The position numbers and the translations under genes are program-made. From SYLG01 sp965226945 (lineage in GTDB: Bacteria; Planctomycetota; Planctomycetia; Gemmatales; Gemmataceae), in the NCBI GenBank assembly GCA_965226945.1, contig OZ245717.1, positions 1,550,001 to 1,614,000 of the forward strand: a DNA stretch of 64,000 nt. The letters are read 5' to 3'. Positions within the stretch are counted from its first letter, which is position 1, and the number at the start of each line of letters is the position of its first letter. The notes under the pieces are model-generated. The model saw only the letters and a program-made list of their open reading frames with translations, was not told the DNA's origin and made no database searches. Positions 46,019 through 55,132 of this stretch are shown here, in pieces.

Positions 46019-46741
46019 TCACTGGCGATCGCGTTCGAAATGATCGATCGCCAGGCGCAATTGCTCAGTTCTTACCAGTTGCGGGTGTTGCGACTGCTCG
46101 TGGGCCAACAGTCGTTCCAACACGCTGCGATCCTGGTTGCAAAGTTCAAGGAGTCTCGTTTCCAGCAGCGCTTCCATGGGGTCGGGAACCGGGTCATAGA
46201 TCACTTCGACCGCGCCCGTTTTGGCAAACGGAGATCTTCGCACCGGCTTGGGTTCACCGCTTGTCGAGATCTCTCTCGGTGGAAACAGAACGAAGAAGAG
46301 AAACACGACGAAGCCGGGAATGAGCGCCGAGGCGCACAGGATGGGAAAAACGATGGTCAGGGCCGATTCGGGCCAGGCCATGCGACTCGCCTGCCAGCCA
46401 GTGCCGCCAAGGATCCACAAAAGCGATAGGCCGCTGGACACAAGGCGCCCAGCGATGGGCCCCCTCGCCAAAAAGAACCCCTGCAAGGCGCCAAGGAGCA
46501 GCGCGACCGCGGCCAGTGCCAGCGAACTCCTACCGCATTCGGCGAGCAAGCGCTGCAAGAGAAAAAATAACACCGCACCGCCAATCGTCGTGGCCAACGC
46601 CACGGCGACGGCCTTACTTTGGGTACCTTGTTGGGGCAGGGGGTGGCTTGCTCCCTCCGCATTTCCGCCCTCGTCGTCGGACGGTTGCGCTGTGAAATCG
46701 GCCCAAAGGGCGTCGGTCGGTTCGGGTGGGTTTGTGGTCAT
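46019..46741 (-). CDS. Multi-pass membrane protein of unknown function
   Basis: 240 residues from ATG 46741 (MTTNPPEPTDALWADF), preceded by AGGA. A polar, acidic N-terminus (about 45 residues) is followed by four transmembrane helices (AVAVALATTIGGAVLFFLL, LALAAVALLLGALQGFFLA, a middle pair around LVSSGLSLLWILGG, and IPGFVVFLFFVLFPP), then a charged cytoplasmic tail of about 90 residues ending in helices (METRLLELCNQDR-like, ERLLAHEQSQHPQLVR). No family recognised. A longer start 43 codons upstream would add a non-membrane stretch and is less likely. Confidence 0.7.
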   Translation of the reverse strand: MTTNPPEPTDALWADFTAQPSDDEGGNAEGASHPLPQQGTQSKAVAVALATTIGGAVLFFLLQRLLAECGRSSLALAAVALLLGALQGFFLARGPIAGRLVSSGLSLLWILGGTGWQASRMAWPESALTIVFPILCASALIPGFVVFLFFVLFPPREISTSGEPKPVRRSPFAKTGAVEVIYDPVPDPMEALLETRLLELCNQDRSVLERLLAHEQSQHPQLVRTEQLRLAIDHFERDRQ

Positions 46742-47151
46742 GAAAAAATTCAGTCCTAACCAAACGGCCTGACGCAACGCCTTTTCAACACAAGCCGGAG
46801 ATCGGAGTCCCAGGAAGGTTGCACCATCTCCAAGCCCCGAATTCAACAGGATCAGCTTGGGTATCGACATACCAAAGCCAGGTGACCCAAAGCAAGGGGA
46901 CCGCCTGCTGGAAATTGGCGTGAATTCCTCAACATCTGCGACGCAAAGCTTTGCCCGTCAATAACAAACACCCATGGCCGCGATCAAGGCAAGCGAATGC
47001 ATTCTGGCTCGGTCCCTTCACCGGCAATGCTACCAGGTAAGAATGAGTTCAAGTGCAAATCGCGGCGCTCATGGACTCGCGAAGGGAAATCTCTTGATTC
47101 CTGAACGCTGAAGAAGCCGGGATGACGGGCATGGTTCCAAGGAGCATCGCG
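46742..47151. other. Intergenic region between divergent genes
   Basis: 410 bp with no supported gene, RNA or repeat. It should include promoters for the membrane protein (minus) and the DUF6717-like gene (plus), but none is clear. The ribosome-binding site AAGGAG of the plus gene is at its right end. Confidence 0.5.
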
Positions 47152-47592
47152 ATGAGTGAACCTCTGTTTCCGATTCGGCCTATGGTCAACCAGATGCCGA
47201 CCGGCAAGCTTGTCTTGGAACCCTATCGACAAGGAGAAGCCTGGCTTTTCGATGACCCGGCCGTGGGTCTCTTCCGCGAACCGTTCGTGGGGGATACCAA
47301 CCTCATGATTGACCGCCTGGCGGCCGCGATCCCTGATGCCAAAAATGGTTTCCGGCTGATCGTTTCCCATGAGCCTCTCGAAGGCCAACAGGCAGTCCTC
47401 GATTGGGCGCGGGCCGATCCCGTTGAAGGCAACTGGTATCGAGCCCGAGATACGGGAGAAGAAGGCTGGCTTTGCCCCTCGCTTTTTTGTTACTTTCCTG
47501 AGGCACCGAAGAATCTTTACGTGCGCGCTGAAATGAAAGTTGTCCAAAAACCTCTGGGTCGCTCCGGCGATGCGCCTGTTGTCAATCAGTAA
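47152..47592 (+). CDS. DUF6717-like small cytoplasmic protein
   Basis: 146 residues from ATG 47152 with AAGGAG eight bases upstream; an earlier ATG adds ten residues. Distinct blocks: WLFDDPAVGLFREPFVGDTN, MIDRLAAAIPDAKNGFRLIV, NWYRARDTGEEGWLCPSLF, CYFPEAPKNLYVRAEMK. These match, from memory, the planctomycete family DUF6717, whose function is unknown. There is no signal peptide or membrane segment. An open frame of 212 codons on the opposite strand is a shadow of this gene. Confidence 0.78.
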   Translation: MSEPLFPIRPMVNQMPTGKLVLEPYRQGEAWLFDDPAVGLFREPFVGDTNLMIDRLAAAIPDAKNGFRLIVSHEPLEGQQAVLDWARADPVEGNWYRARDTGEEGWLCPSLFCYFPEAPKNLYVRAEMKVVQKPLGRSGDAPVVNQ

Positions 47593-47765
47593 GGGAGTGA
47601 CGCCCTTGGGAATAGGCAACAATTGGACCGAATCAACCGATCGTATTCAGGCCCTGCCGCACGCTCGGGATTGAAATATTTCTGCATTTTTGGATACTTG
47701 GCAAGAAACGGACCATTAAACTGCAACTCTAATGCACTTAATCAAATCAACTAAAGGAACAAATA

Positions 47766-48344
47766 ATGTCAAACAGCAAACCAAAGTGGATAAATTACCT
47801 GCTTCTATTGGGCGTCATGGCCATTGCTGCCAGGACCGGCGTTGCCCAAAACGAAAAAGTCCCACAACAAGCCATCCAGGGCAACTGGACCGTGTTGTCG
47901 ATCACTTACGGTGACATTGAGATCAAAGGAACCGCCAAGAATCCCATGCGGGTGACTTTCAATCAAGACCGGATGGTAACATCGCCCTGCTATTCGATTA
48001 GTTATAAATGGAGTCTCCAATCAAGCCTTTCAGATTCTCAATCAATTATAACGACAACTATAGAAATGACTAATCGCGACCTAGTTTCCACAATTCGATT
48101 AAATCCATCCAAGGTTCCTGGGGAACTCGACGTGCTCGCCAATGACTTTACTCCGCTTAAAAAAGGAATCGATTTTCAACAATCCAATTCAGAAAACACC
48201 AAGGCACGTCAACAAAAGGGCATTTATCGCTTCAATAAAGAAGAGCTCGAAATCTCTCTTGGCGTCCCCACCGGAGTTCGTCCGCCAGACTTCTCTGGGG
48301 GCAACCACGCAACAGTAATACGGCTCATTCGAGAAAAAAAATAA
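47766..48344 (+). CDS. Secreted TIGR03067-like protein
   Basis: 192 residues, with AAAGGA nine bases before the ATG. The signal peptide (about 1-27, ending RTGVAQ) is followed by AIQGNWTVLSITYGDIEIKG, the LQGTW-like opening of the planctomycete domain TIGR03067, then LVSTIRLNPSKVPGELDVL, KGIYRFNKEELEISLG and RPPDFSGGNHATVIRLIRE, which correspond to the usual GIY-x6-L and RP-x-F end of that domain. Function unknown; the fold is lipocalin-like. Codon use is clearly more AT-rich than in neighbouring genes, which suggests transfer or relaxed selection. Confidence 0.8.
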   Translation: MSNSKPKWINYLLLLGVMAIAARTGVAQNEKVPQQAIQGNWTVLSITYGDIEIKGTAKNPMRVTFNQDRMVTSPCYSISYKWSLQSSLSDSQSIITTTIEMTNRDLVSTIRLNPSKVPGELDVLANDFTPLKKGIDFQQSNSENTKARQQKGIYRFNKEELEISLGVPTGVRPPDFSGGNHATVIRLIREKK

Positions 48345-48507
48345 ACCATCCGTGCTTGGCACCCATCTTTAAGCGTGCCGCCCGCCTTCACTCGCCCTCT
48401 TCGGGTTGATTAACGAGACGGGTCGGGTAGCCGTGTATTTCGGTACGGTTGGCTAGTTCAGGCCACGATGCGATCAACGGTTGGAGGACATTGCTGCAAC
48501 TTCGAGA

Positions 48508-48693
48508 TTACGCTGAAACTGCCATTGCCTCAAGGAATTCTTCATCCGTCGCTTCCCACAATCCTCGGCCATGGAGATCGAAGCATAACTCGCCAATGGC
48601 AGCCATGAGCTGCCCGCCTCGCATCTGGGGAATGGCAATGGATAAAGACTGCAGAGCAGTAAAAAGTTCGTTTCTCGTGGTAGACTCGGCCAT
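48508..48693 (-). CDS. Small planctomycete protein of unknown function
   Basis: 61 residues from ATG 48693 (MAESTTRNELFTALQSL). A pattern known from short planctomycete proteins is visible: an amphipathic helix, PQMRGGQLMAAIGELCFDL, then LWEATDEEFLEAM, similar to forms that read MRxGQLIANL and WDxEDEE. No known domain or function. It starts six codons inside a longer frame; an AGGA lies upstream. Possibly related to toxin-antitoxin or restriction-accessory small proteins, but nothing here shows that. Confidence 0.55.
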   Translation of the reverse strand: MAESTTRNELFTALQSLSIAIPQMRGGQLMAAIGELCFDLHGRGLWEATDEEFLEAMAVSA

Positions 48694-48764
48694 CACCCGT
48701 TCCTGGCACAATTAAAGTGCGATCCCGTTCAAGCAATCGGGGATCCCCGTCTTCTCGGAGAACG

Positions 48765-50132
48765 TTACGCCATCACCCCTTCAATCGGCTTGCCCGGGCT
48801 GATCGGCAACGGCCGGTCGAGGGGATCACGCACTTCGGTGTGGGGCGAGATCCCAAGCAGATGAAACATCGTCGCGGATAGATCCTCGGGCTTACACGGA
48901 TCGTTCGTCGGATACGCGCCAATCTTGTCCGAGGCGCCGTGCACATGCCCTTTGCGGATGCCGCCGCCGGCAAGCAGCGCCGTATAACACTGCGGCCAGT
49001 GATCGCGGCCTTGGAGATTGTTGATCTTGGGAGAGCGGCCAAACTCCCCGACCCAGACGACCAGCGTCGAATCGAGCAGGCCCTTTTGTTCGAGGTCGTT
49101 GATCAATGTCGGCAAGGTCTGATTGGTCATCGGCAACAGATGATTTTTCAAAATCGGGTTCATCGGCTTTTCGCGAAAACCGTGCGTATCCCAACCGCCG
49201 TCGCAACCGCCAATGCTTCTGTGGAAATAGACATTCACAAAGCGCACGCCGACTTCGACGAGACGGCGCGCCACCAGGCACGACTGGCCGTAGGTCGTGC
49301 GGCCATAGGCGTCGCGCACATTTTCCGGTTCCTTCGACAAATCAAACGCGTCGCGCACGCGCGTCGAGGTCACCATCGACAACGCCCGCTCAAACTGTTC
49401 ACTCACACCCCGCGCCTTGGGCAATTGATCCAGGTCCCGGGCCTGGGCTTCCACCAGGCGTAAGGCCTCGCGCCGCCGTTCGAGCCGCTCGGGAGTAATC
49501 GAACTGGGCAGGGTCAATTCGGGCAGCTTGTACCCGGGCTTGTTGGGATCAGCCCCCACAAAGAGCGGATCGCAGGCCTTGCCCAAGAAGCTGGCATGCT
49601 GGCCAGGGGTCACACTGCCGTCGGCAATGACATGGGGCAACGCGGCGAAGGTCGGCACGCCCGAGGGCGCTGGCGCAAAGCGATCGACGATGGAACCGTA
49701 AGCGGGAAACAGATCGCGGCTATCGCGCAGACGCTGATCGTCGCTGGGCGGCGCATAACCCGTCAGGCTGTAATAACCCGCCGAGTTGTGGTTTTTCATC
49801 GTGTGATTCAGGCTGCGCAGAAGCGTCACCTTGTTCATGATCGGCGCGCACTGCGGCAAAAGCTCGCACACGGGAACGCCGGGAAGCGAACTGGAAATCG
49901 GCTTGAAGGCGCCTCGCACCTTTTCGACCGCGTCGGGTTTCATGTCGAAGGTTTCGTGCTGGCCGGGCCCGCCCCACTGATGCAGAAAGATGACCGACTT
50001 GGCCTGAGTCCTGAGCGCCATGCGCGATTGCAGCGCCGCCGGCACGAGCATGCCGGCAAACGAGGCCATTCCGGCGCGTAGCGCCAGGCGACGATTGGGA
50101 AGCGATGGCAAAAGGGCGGGATCGATGGCCAT
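48765..50132 (-). CDS. DUF1501 domain protein
   Basis: 455 residues. The N-terminus has a Tat-like signal (RRLALRAGMASFAGMLVPAA). DUF1501 proteins have an alkaline-phosphatase/sulfatase-like fold; visible family blocks are SVIFLHQWGGPGQHETFDMK, SLNHTMKNHNSAGYYSLTG, RFVNVYFHRSIGGCDGGWDT (the family's GWDTH region), LVVWVGEFGRSPKINNLQGR and HWPQCYTALLAGGGIRKGHV. In planctomycetes the gene is nearly always paired with a DUF1549/DUF1553 partner, here 12 bp upstream. The pair is thought to be secreted and may act in polymer breakdown; activity unproven. Confidence 0.95.
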   Translation of the reverse strand: MAIDPALLPSLPNRRLALRAGMASFAGMLVPAALQSRMALRTQAKSVIFLHQWGGPGQHETFDMKPDAVEKVRGAFKPISSSLPGVPVCELLPQCAPIMNKVTLLRSLNHTMKNHNSAGYYSLTGYAPPSDDQRLRDSRDLFPAYGSIVDRFAPAPSGVPTFAALPHVIADGSVTPGQHASFLGKACDPLFVGADPNKPGYKLPELTLPSSITPERLERRREALRLVEAQARDLDQLPKARGVSEQFERALSMVTSTRVRDAFDLSKEPENVRDAYGRTTYGQSCLVARRLVEVGVRFVNVYFHRSIGGCDGGWDTHGFREKPMNPILKNHLLPMTNQTLPTLINDLEQKGLLDSTLVVWVGEFGRSPKINNLQGRDHWPQCYTALLAGGGIRKGHVHGASDKIGAYPTNDPCKPEDLSATMFHLLGISPHTEVRDPLDRPLPISPGKPIEGVMA

Positions 50133-50144
50133 TGGACTCGTTTC

Positions 50145-52391
50145 CTAATGCCTTAAAAGGAATTCCCGGGAGACCAACAGGCCCCATTCGATATCTTCCA
50201 GGGCCGTGCGCCGATCGGGCGATTGATTTACAAGAACCAGGGCGCCGGCCAGTTCCGCTGGCGTGGGCCGCCTTGAAAGCGAGGCCAGCCAGATCTCCTC
50301 GATCACCGCTTCGTTCGAGGTTTCTTTCTTCAGAAGCTGGCCCAGGCGATTCGATTGATCGACGAGAAGTTGCTGCACCAGGGGCCCAGCCAGCAACTGT
50401 AGTGACTGAGCCAGGGTGGTATCTTCCGTGCGTTCGCAGTCGCAGCTTAAGAGGCGATCGGGTTTGCCGAAGGTTTTCAAGAAGCGGTCGATTTCTCCGG
50501 CGGTGTTGGCCCGGCCGGGACGGGCCTTGGCCGAAGCGATCACTCCCGGCAACTGGCCCGACCGCGTTCCTCGGGGATACCCGTCGAAGCGGATGGCACT
50601 GCCGGTCGCCGAGGTCAGGGCATCGAGCAACTGCTCCGCCTTCAAGGGGCGAAGCATCGCCTGCGCGGTGTAGGTTTCATCGGGACCGGTCGCGGGAACC
50701 TGCGCCGCGCGCTGGTAGGAATCGGAGGTGGCGATCAACTTGATCAGGGGTCGGAGCTGGAAGTTCTCTTCGCGCAGCCGCTCGGTCAAGAATTCAAGCA
50801 ACTCGGGCCGGCTTGCCGGATTAGTGACGCGGAAATCGTCTTCGGGATCGACCAATCCCTTGCCTGTCATGTGGCGCCAAATGCGGTTGGCCTGAGCCCG
50901 CGCAAACCAGGGATTTTTCGGATCGGCGATCCAGTCGCCAAGCTGGCTGGGTACATCCGCCGGGCCGCTCGCCTTGTATCCCAGAAACGCGGGAGCGAGC
51001 GGTTTTTTGTTGACCGGATGGCGGTAGACGGTATCGCGCTTGAGGAAGACGATCTGGTCGCCGGCGAATTCATGTTTGTCGAGATCGTCCTTGCGCTTGT
51101 TCGCCGTCACCCGGTAGTCGATGGGGGCCAGGGCTGCCGCCAGGGCGTGATAATCGTCCTGTTTCCAGCGATCAAACGGATGATTGTGGCATTTGGCGCA
51201 GCCGATGCGAATCCCCAGGAAGACCTGGGCCACGGCCTCGGCGCGCGTCTCGGCATCGCGTAGCGCCCGGTAAAAGTTGGCAGCCGGTGCGGAATAGGTA
51301 CTGCCACGAGAAGACACCAGCTCACGGGCGATCTCGTTCAGCGGGCGGTCTTCGGCAAACGCCTGGCGCAGCCAGCCATGGATGGCGCGCACGCCGTTGG
51401 CATCGAGGGTTTTCTCCTCGACGCGCAAGAGGTCGGCCCATTTCAAAGCCCAGTAATCGTAGAATTCCGGCCGCGCCAGCAAGATATCGACCAGCCGACT
51501 TCGTTTGTCGGCGGAATTGTCGTCTAGAAACGCTCTGGCCTCCGCGGGGGTGGGCAAAATGCCCAAAAGATCGAGATAAAGCCGCCGCAAATAGACTTCG
51601 TCGCTGCAAATCGGCGCGGGGCGAATGCCCAGTTGCTCCAGCCGGCCTTTCAGGGCCAAATCGACCGGATGTTGCGTTGCCGCCAGCGGGGACCGCTTGC
51701 TGTTTTGCGGAAGGATGGCCACGCGGCAGATGGCCTGGCGATCAAGTAAGCGCGCGACGACGGCCCCTTCGATGATGCTGCCTGGCTTGGCCATGGGCCC
51801 TGCGGCCACAGTGCCGTCTTTTTCCACCGTCAGTTGTAAGGTGGTCGTTTCCCAGGCCACGAGGTGGGTGAGCTCTCTTGGCGAAGCGCCACCGTGATCG
51901 AGCACCACCTTGAGGCCGATCGAGGGCTTGTCCCACGACAGGAAAAATTCCTCAGTCGCAAAACGCAGCGTCGCCTGTCCCAGCGGATCGCCGCCATGCG
52001 GACCGGGGCAACCCGCGCTGATCCAATCTTTAAGAATTCGGTATTCCCCCGAATCCGCGGAAAACCGCCGGCCGCCTTCATGAGGCATGCCGCCGGTCGC
52101 CTTGCGCAATAAGAGACTTTCTTCCGGCGCGGAGGTGTTGACCCGGCGGCCGGAAAGCTCGTGCGTCAAAACCTTAAAATCGAAAGCGGCATCGTCGCCG
52201 CGAAGTGAGAGCTTGAGACCGCCTTTGCCGTTCAAATTGCCATGGCACGGCCCGGAATTGCATCCGGAACGAGACAAAACCGCCATCACTTCCAGGGAAA
52301 AGGAGGGTTTTGCCACATCAATGGACAGACGTTCCGCCTGTGCAAAGGCGGTCAATGCAGTGATAAACGGCAAAAACGAAGCGAAGGTCAT
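50145..52391 (-). CDS. DUF1549/DUF1553 domain protein with cytochrome-type motif
   Basis: 748 residues. Signal peptide (MTFASFLPFITALTAFAQA), then a planctomycete cytochrome-type domain with the motif SRSGCNSGPCHG, a C-x4-C-H variant of a heme-binding site (classical is C-x2-C-H). DUF1549 (about 250-450) has PAPICSDEVYLRRLYLDLLG, ILPTPAEARAFL and GCAKCHNHPFDRW, a true CxxCH. DUF1553 (about 490-720) has WFARAQANRIWRHMTGKGLV and LLDALTSATG. This is half of the standard planctomycete pair with DUF1501, which begins 12 bp after its stop. Located in the periplasm or at the cell surface. Confidence 0.94.
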   Translation of the reverse strand: MTFASFLPFITALTAFAQAERLSIDVAKPSFSLEVMAVLSRSGCNSGPCHGNLNGKGGLKLSLRGDDAAFDFKVLTHELSGRRVNTSAPEESLLLRKATGGMPHEGGRRFSADSGEYRILKDWISAGCPGPHGGDPLGQATLRFATEEFFLSWDKPSIGLKVVLDHGGASPRELTHLVAWETTTLQLTVEKDGTVAAGPMAKPGSIIEGAVVARLLDRQAICRVAILPQNSKRSPLAATQHPVDLALKGRLEQLGIRPAPICSDEVYLRRLYLDLLGILPTPAEARAFLDDNSADKRSRLVDILLARPEFYDYWALKWADLLRVEEKTLDANGVRAIHGWLRQAFAEDRPLNEIARELVSSRGSTYSAPAANFYRALRDAETRAEAVAQVFLGIRIGCAKCHNHPFDRWKQDDYHALAAALAPIDYRVTANKRKDDLDKHEFAGDQIVFLKRDTVYRHPVNKKPLAPAFLGYKASGPADVPSQLGDWIADPKNPWFARAQANRIWRHMTGKGLVDPEDDFRVTNPASRPELLEFLTERLREENFQLRPLIKLIATSDSYQRAAQVPATGPDETYTAQAMLRPLKAEQLLDALTSATGSAIRFDGYPRGTRSGQLPGVIASAKARPGRANTAGEIDRFLKTFGKPDRLLSCDCERTEDTTLAQSLQLLAGPLVQQLLVDQSNRLGQLLKKETSNEAVIEEIWLASLSRRPTPAELAGALVLVNQSPDRRTALEDIEWGLLVSREFLLRH

Positions 52392-52547
52392 GGGGGGAAT
52401 GCTTCAGGCGGGAGGCTCTACCTCCATTTTGCCTGGGTTTCCGGATTTCGGCAACTCAAAAGCAGAATGGGCGGATATTCCCATTTTCGACCTAAATCAT
52501 TCCAGGGAAATGAGGAAACGGGGACTTCCAGTTGGTAAAATGCGAGG

Positions 52548-53300
52548 ATGAAACGATTCTCCCCTTTTTTTACGGCAAAGACCCTGGCGCCAATCCTTTT
52601 CGTTTTGGTTGGGTTTTTGATGGCGGCAGGCGATTTGCCGCTACGCTCGGAGGATGCCCCCTCCGCAGGCGATGACGTGGTCCTGTTCGACGGTAAATCG
52701 CTCGAAGGGTGGGTTGCCGAGGGGGACAGCAAGGTCAAGGCTGGCCCCAAAGCCGGCCAACCCGTCTGGTCCGTTCAAGACGGAGCAATCCGCTGCGACG
52801 GCAGTGGTTTTGGATTTTTACGGTACAAAGTTCGGGAATTTTCCGATTTCATCTGGGAGCTCGATTACCGCTTCGACCAACCCGAGCCGGCGCCCAAGCC
52901 GAAAGTCGGCAATAGCGGGGTCGGTATCCGAACGGGAGCTTTCGACCCCAAAAAGTCCTGGGAAACCCGGCCGTCTGTGGCAAGTTACGAGATTCAGCTG
53001 TTGGATGACGCCGGCGCCGCCCCGGGAGTGCATGGCACCGGTTCGCTTTACCGTTTCGTGGCCCCCACGGCCAATGCGGTCAAACCGAGTCCGGAATGGA
53101 ACCATTTGAAAATCTCTTGCAAGGGCCCAGTCGTCCAAATTGAAGTCAACGGCAAGCTCGTGCTGGAAAAAGACCAATCGACCGACCCCAAACTCAAAGA
53201 CAAACCGACCAAAGGCTACGTTTGCCTCCAGAACCACTCCAGTGGGATTACCTTTCGTAATCTGCGTGTTCGTGATTTCACTGCGAAGTCCTCACCCTGA
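52548..53300 (+). CDS. DUF1080 (3-keto-disaccharide hydrolase-like) secreted protein
   Basis: 250 residues. The N-terminal hydrophobic stretch (about 10-27) is a signal peptide or anchor. The DUF1080 domain begins VVLFDGKSLEGWV, then WSVQDGAIRCDGSGFGFLRY, SDFIWELDYRF, NSGVGIRTG, YEIQLLDDAG, TGSLYRF, WNHLKISCKG, VEVNGK-like IEVNGKLVLE and GYVCLQNHSSGITFRNLRV, all typical. Closer to the family consensus than the copy at 575-1354. It is divergent from the DUF1549/1553 gene (156 bp) and 67 bp upstream of the S1-domain gene. Confidence 0.92.
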   Translation: MKRFSPFFTAKTLAPILFVLVGFLMAAGDLPLRSEDAPSAGDDVVLFDGKSLEGWVAEGDSKVKAGPKAGQPVWSVQDGAIRCDGSGFGFLRYKVREFSDFIWELDYRFDQPEPAPKPKVGNSGVGIRTGAFDPKKSWETRPSVASYEIQLLDDAGAAPGVHGTGSLYRFVAPTANAVKPSPEWNHLKISCKGPVVQIEVNGKLVLEKDQSTDPKLKDKPTKGYVCLQNHSSGITFRNLRVRDFTAKSSP

Positions 53301-53367
53301 CGACTTTTGGCCTGCAGATTTTTTTTGAAGTATTTGAGAAGATGATCGAATTCCAAGGAAATGGAAA

Positions 53368-55032
53368 ATGAGCGAAGAACCGAATCAGCCCTCGACCGAT
53401 GCCCAGCCAACGGCAGCCGAAACCCACCCCGAAACACCCGCTTCGCCCCTTCTGGATAAGTTGCGTCAAACCCAGGGTGGATCGCGCTATTCCACTCCAC
53501 GACATGACATGGGAGTCAGCGGAGGTCAGGCGCCGCAACAGGCCTCCCCTGCCCCCAATTTTGCGCCGCGGCCGCAACAAGATTCCCGCCGCGGACCAGG
53601 CGGCGGCTCGCAAGGTTATGGCAACCGCTCGCACGGCGGCGGCGGCCGGGGCCCAAGAGGTCCCGGAGGAGATCGCGGCCCTCGCGAAGGCCAAGGTCAA
53701 GACCAGCAGGGCGGCGCCCGCCGCATTGGCGATGTCCCGGGCAACTGGGATGGGCCGCAACAGGATCAGCAGCGCGGTCCCCGCAATATTCCCGTCAGCC
53801 AGGTCGACCGCAAGATCGACAAGCTCGACGACGAACTCGAAGCCGAACTGCAAGCGGCCATGGGCAACATCGAGGAAAGCCTCGAAACGGTGAAAACCGA
53901 ACGGCTCGTCCGCGAAGCGATCCCCGGCAAAAAAGGCCGCGTCTTCCGCATCAACAATGGCGATGTATTCGTCGAAATCCCCGGCGGCCGCACCCAGGGC
54001 CTTCTTACTTCCGATCAGTTCCCCGAAGGCCTCCCCGAAATCGGCGCCGAAGTCGACATCAAGATCGAACGCTTCGATGGCGCCAACGGGATTTTGATTC
54101 TCACCCGCGCCGGCCAGGCGGTTTCCAATGCCGACTGGGAAAGCCTGACCAAGGGCATGGTCGTCGAGGCCAAGGTCACCGCGGTGAAAGCCTCTGGCCT
54201 CGAAGTGATGGTCAACTCCTGCCGCGGCTGGATGCCGGCCAGCCAGGTCGATATCAATCGCACCTTCGATCTCAATCTCTTTGAGAATCAAAAACTGACC
54301 TGCGAAGTCGTGGAAATTGACCCGCACGACAAGAACCTGATCGTCAGCCGCCGCGCCCTGCTCGAAAAGCAGAAAGCCGAACTGGGCGAAAAGCTCTGGG
54401 CCGAACTGGAAGAAGGGCAGATCCGCACCGGGATCGTCCGCTCCATCAAGGAATACGGAGCTTTCGTGGACATTGGCGGCGCCGATGCCCTGTTGCCCGC
54501 TTCGGAAATCAGTTGGAAGCGGGTCACCAATGTGGCCGACGTGCTCATTACCGGTCAGAGCCTGCAAGTGAAGGTGCTCAAGGTCGACCATGAGAACCGC
54601 AAGATTAGCGTCGGCCTCAAGCAACTGGTGAATAGCCCCTGGGTGACCCTGGCCGAACGGTTCATGCCGGGTACCGTCGTGACGGGCAAGGTGACACGCA
54701 CCGAGGAATTCGGCGCCTTTGTCGAACTCGAGCCCGGAATCGAAGGGCTTGTGCACATCTCCGAACTGGCCAGGGGAAAAACCCGCCGGGTCATGGATGT
54801 CGCGAAGTCGGGCGACGAGGTCAAAGTGATGATCTTGTCGGTCGACCCTGAAGCGCGCCGGGTGTCGCTTTCGATCAAGGCCACCCTGGCGGAACCCGAG
54901 GAAGTGGAAGCCGTGCCGGAACCGAGCACACCCGCTGCTCCCGCGGTGCCGGCCAAGCCGTCGAAGCCACGCACCGTGCCGCTTCGCGGCGGCATCGGCA
55001 ACGGCTCGCCATTGTTTCCGCCCATCAAGTAA
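53368..55032 (+). CDS. S1-domain RNA-binding protein (ribosomal protein S1-like)
   Basis: 554 residues. The N-terminal 145 or so are Gln/Gly/Arg/Pro-rich and disordered, with several RG-type repeats (RRGPGGG, GGGRGPRGPGGDRGP). A helical segment (146-180) is followed by four S1 domains at about 185-250, 262-332, 349-420 and 433-505; the last two are most canonical (GIVRSIKEYGAFVDIGGADA, GKVTRTEEFGAFVELEPGIE, GLVHISEL). The S1 repeats suggest mRNA binding at the ribosome; bacterial rpsA usually has four to six repeats and no RG-rich head, so this could be the ribosomal S1 or a related regulator. It ends with a Pro/Ala-rich tail and a strong terminator. Confidence 0.88.
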   Translation: MSEEPNQPSTDAQPTAAETHPETPASPLLDKLRQTQGGSRYSTPRHDMGVSGGQAPQQASPAPNFAPRPQQDSRRGPGGGSQGYGNRSHGGGGRGPRGPGGDRGPREGQGQDQQGGARRIGDVPGNWDGPQQDQQRGPRNIPVSQVDRKIDKLDDELEAELQAAMGNIEESLETVKTERLVREAIPGKKGRVFRINNGDVFVEIPGGRTQGLLTSDQFPEGLPEIGAEVDIKIERFDGANGILILTRAGQAVSNADWESLTKGMVVEAKVTAVKASGLEVMVNSCRGWMPASQVDINRTFDLNLFENQKLTCEVVEIDPHDKNLIVSRRALLEKQKAELGEKLWAELEEGQIRTGIVRSIKEYGAFVDIGGADALLPASEISWKRVTNVADVLITGQSLQVKVLKVDHENRKISVGLKQLVNSPWVTLAERFMPGTVVTGKVTRTEEFGAFVELEPGIEGLVHISELARGKTRRVMDVAKSGDEVKVMILSVDPEARRVSLSIKATLAEPEEVEAVPEPSTPAAPAVPAKPSKPRTVPLRGGIGNGSPLFPPIK

Positions 55033-55059
55033 ATCGCGGAATACCGCTTCGCGCTTGTA

Positions 55060-55097
55060 AATGAAAAAGGCCCCGCCATGGCGGGGCCTTTTTCATT
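55060..55097. terminator. Bidirectional rho-independent terminator
   Basis: An 18-bp perfect stem (55060-55077 with 55080-55097) around a GC-rich core ggccccgcc, flanked by an A-run on the left and a T-run on the right. It can serve both the S1-domain gene (plus) and the convergent M56 gene (minus). Confidence 0.93.
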
Positions 55098-55132
55098 GCA
55101 CTCAGGCCGATTGGCCTCGAGGAAGCGAAGGA

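Noticed and set aside
46984..47622. 212-codon minus-strand open frame
   Set aside because: Antisense to the DUF6717-like gene, which has a good ribosome-binding site and family blocks.
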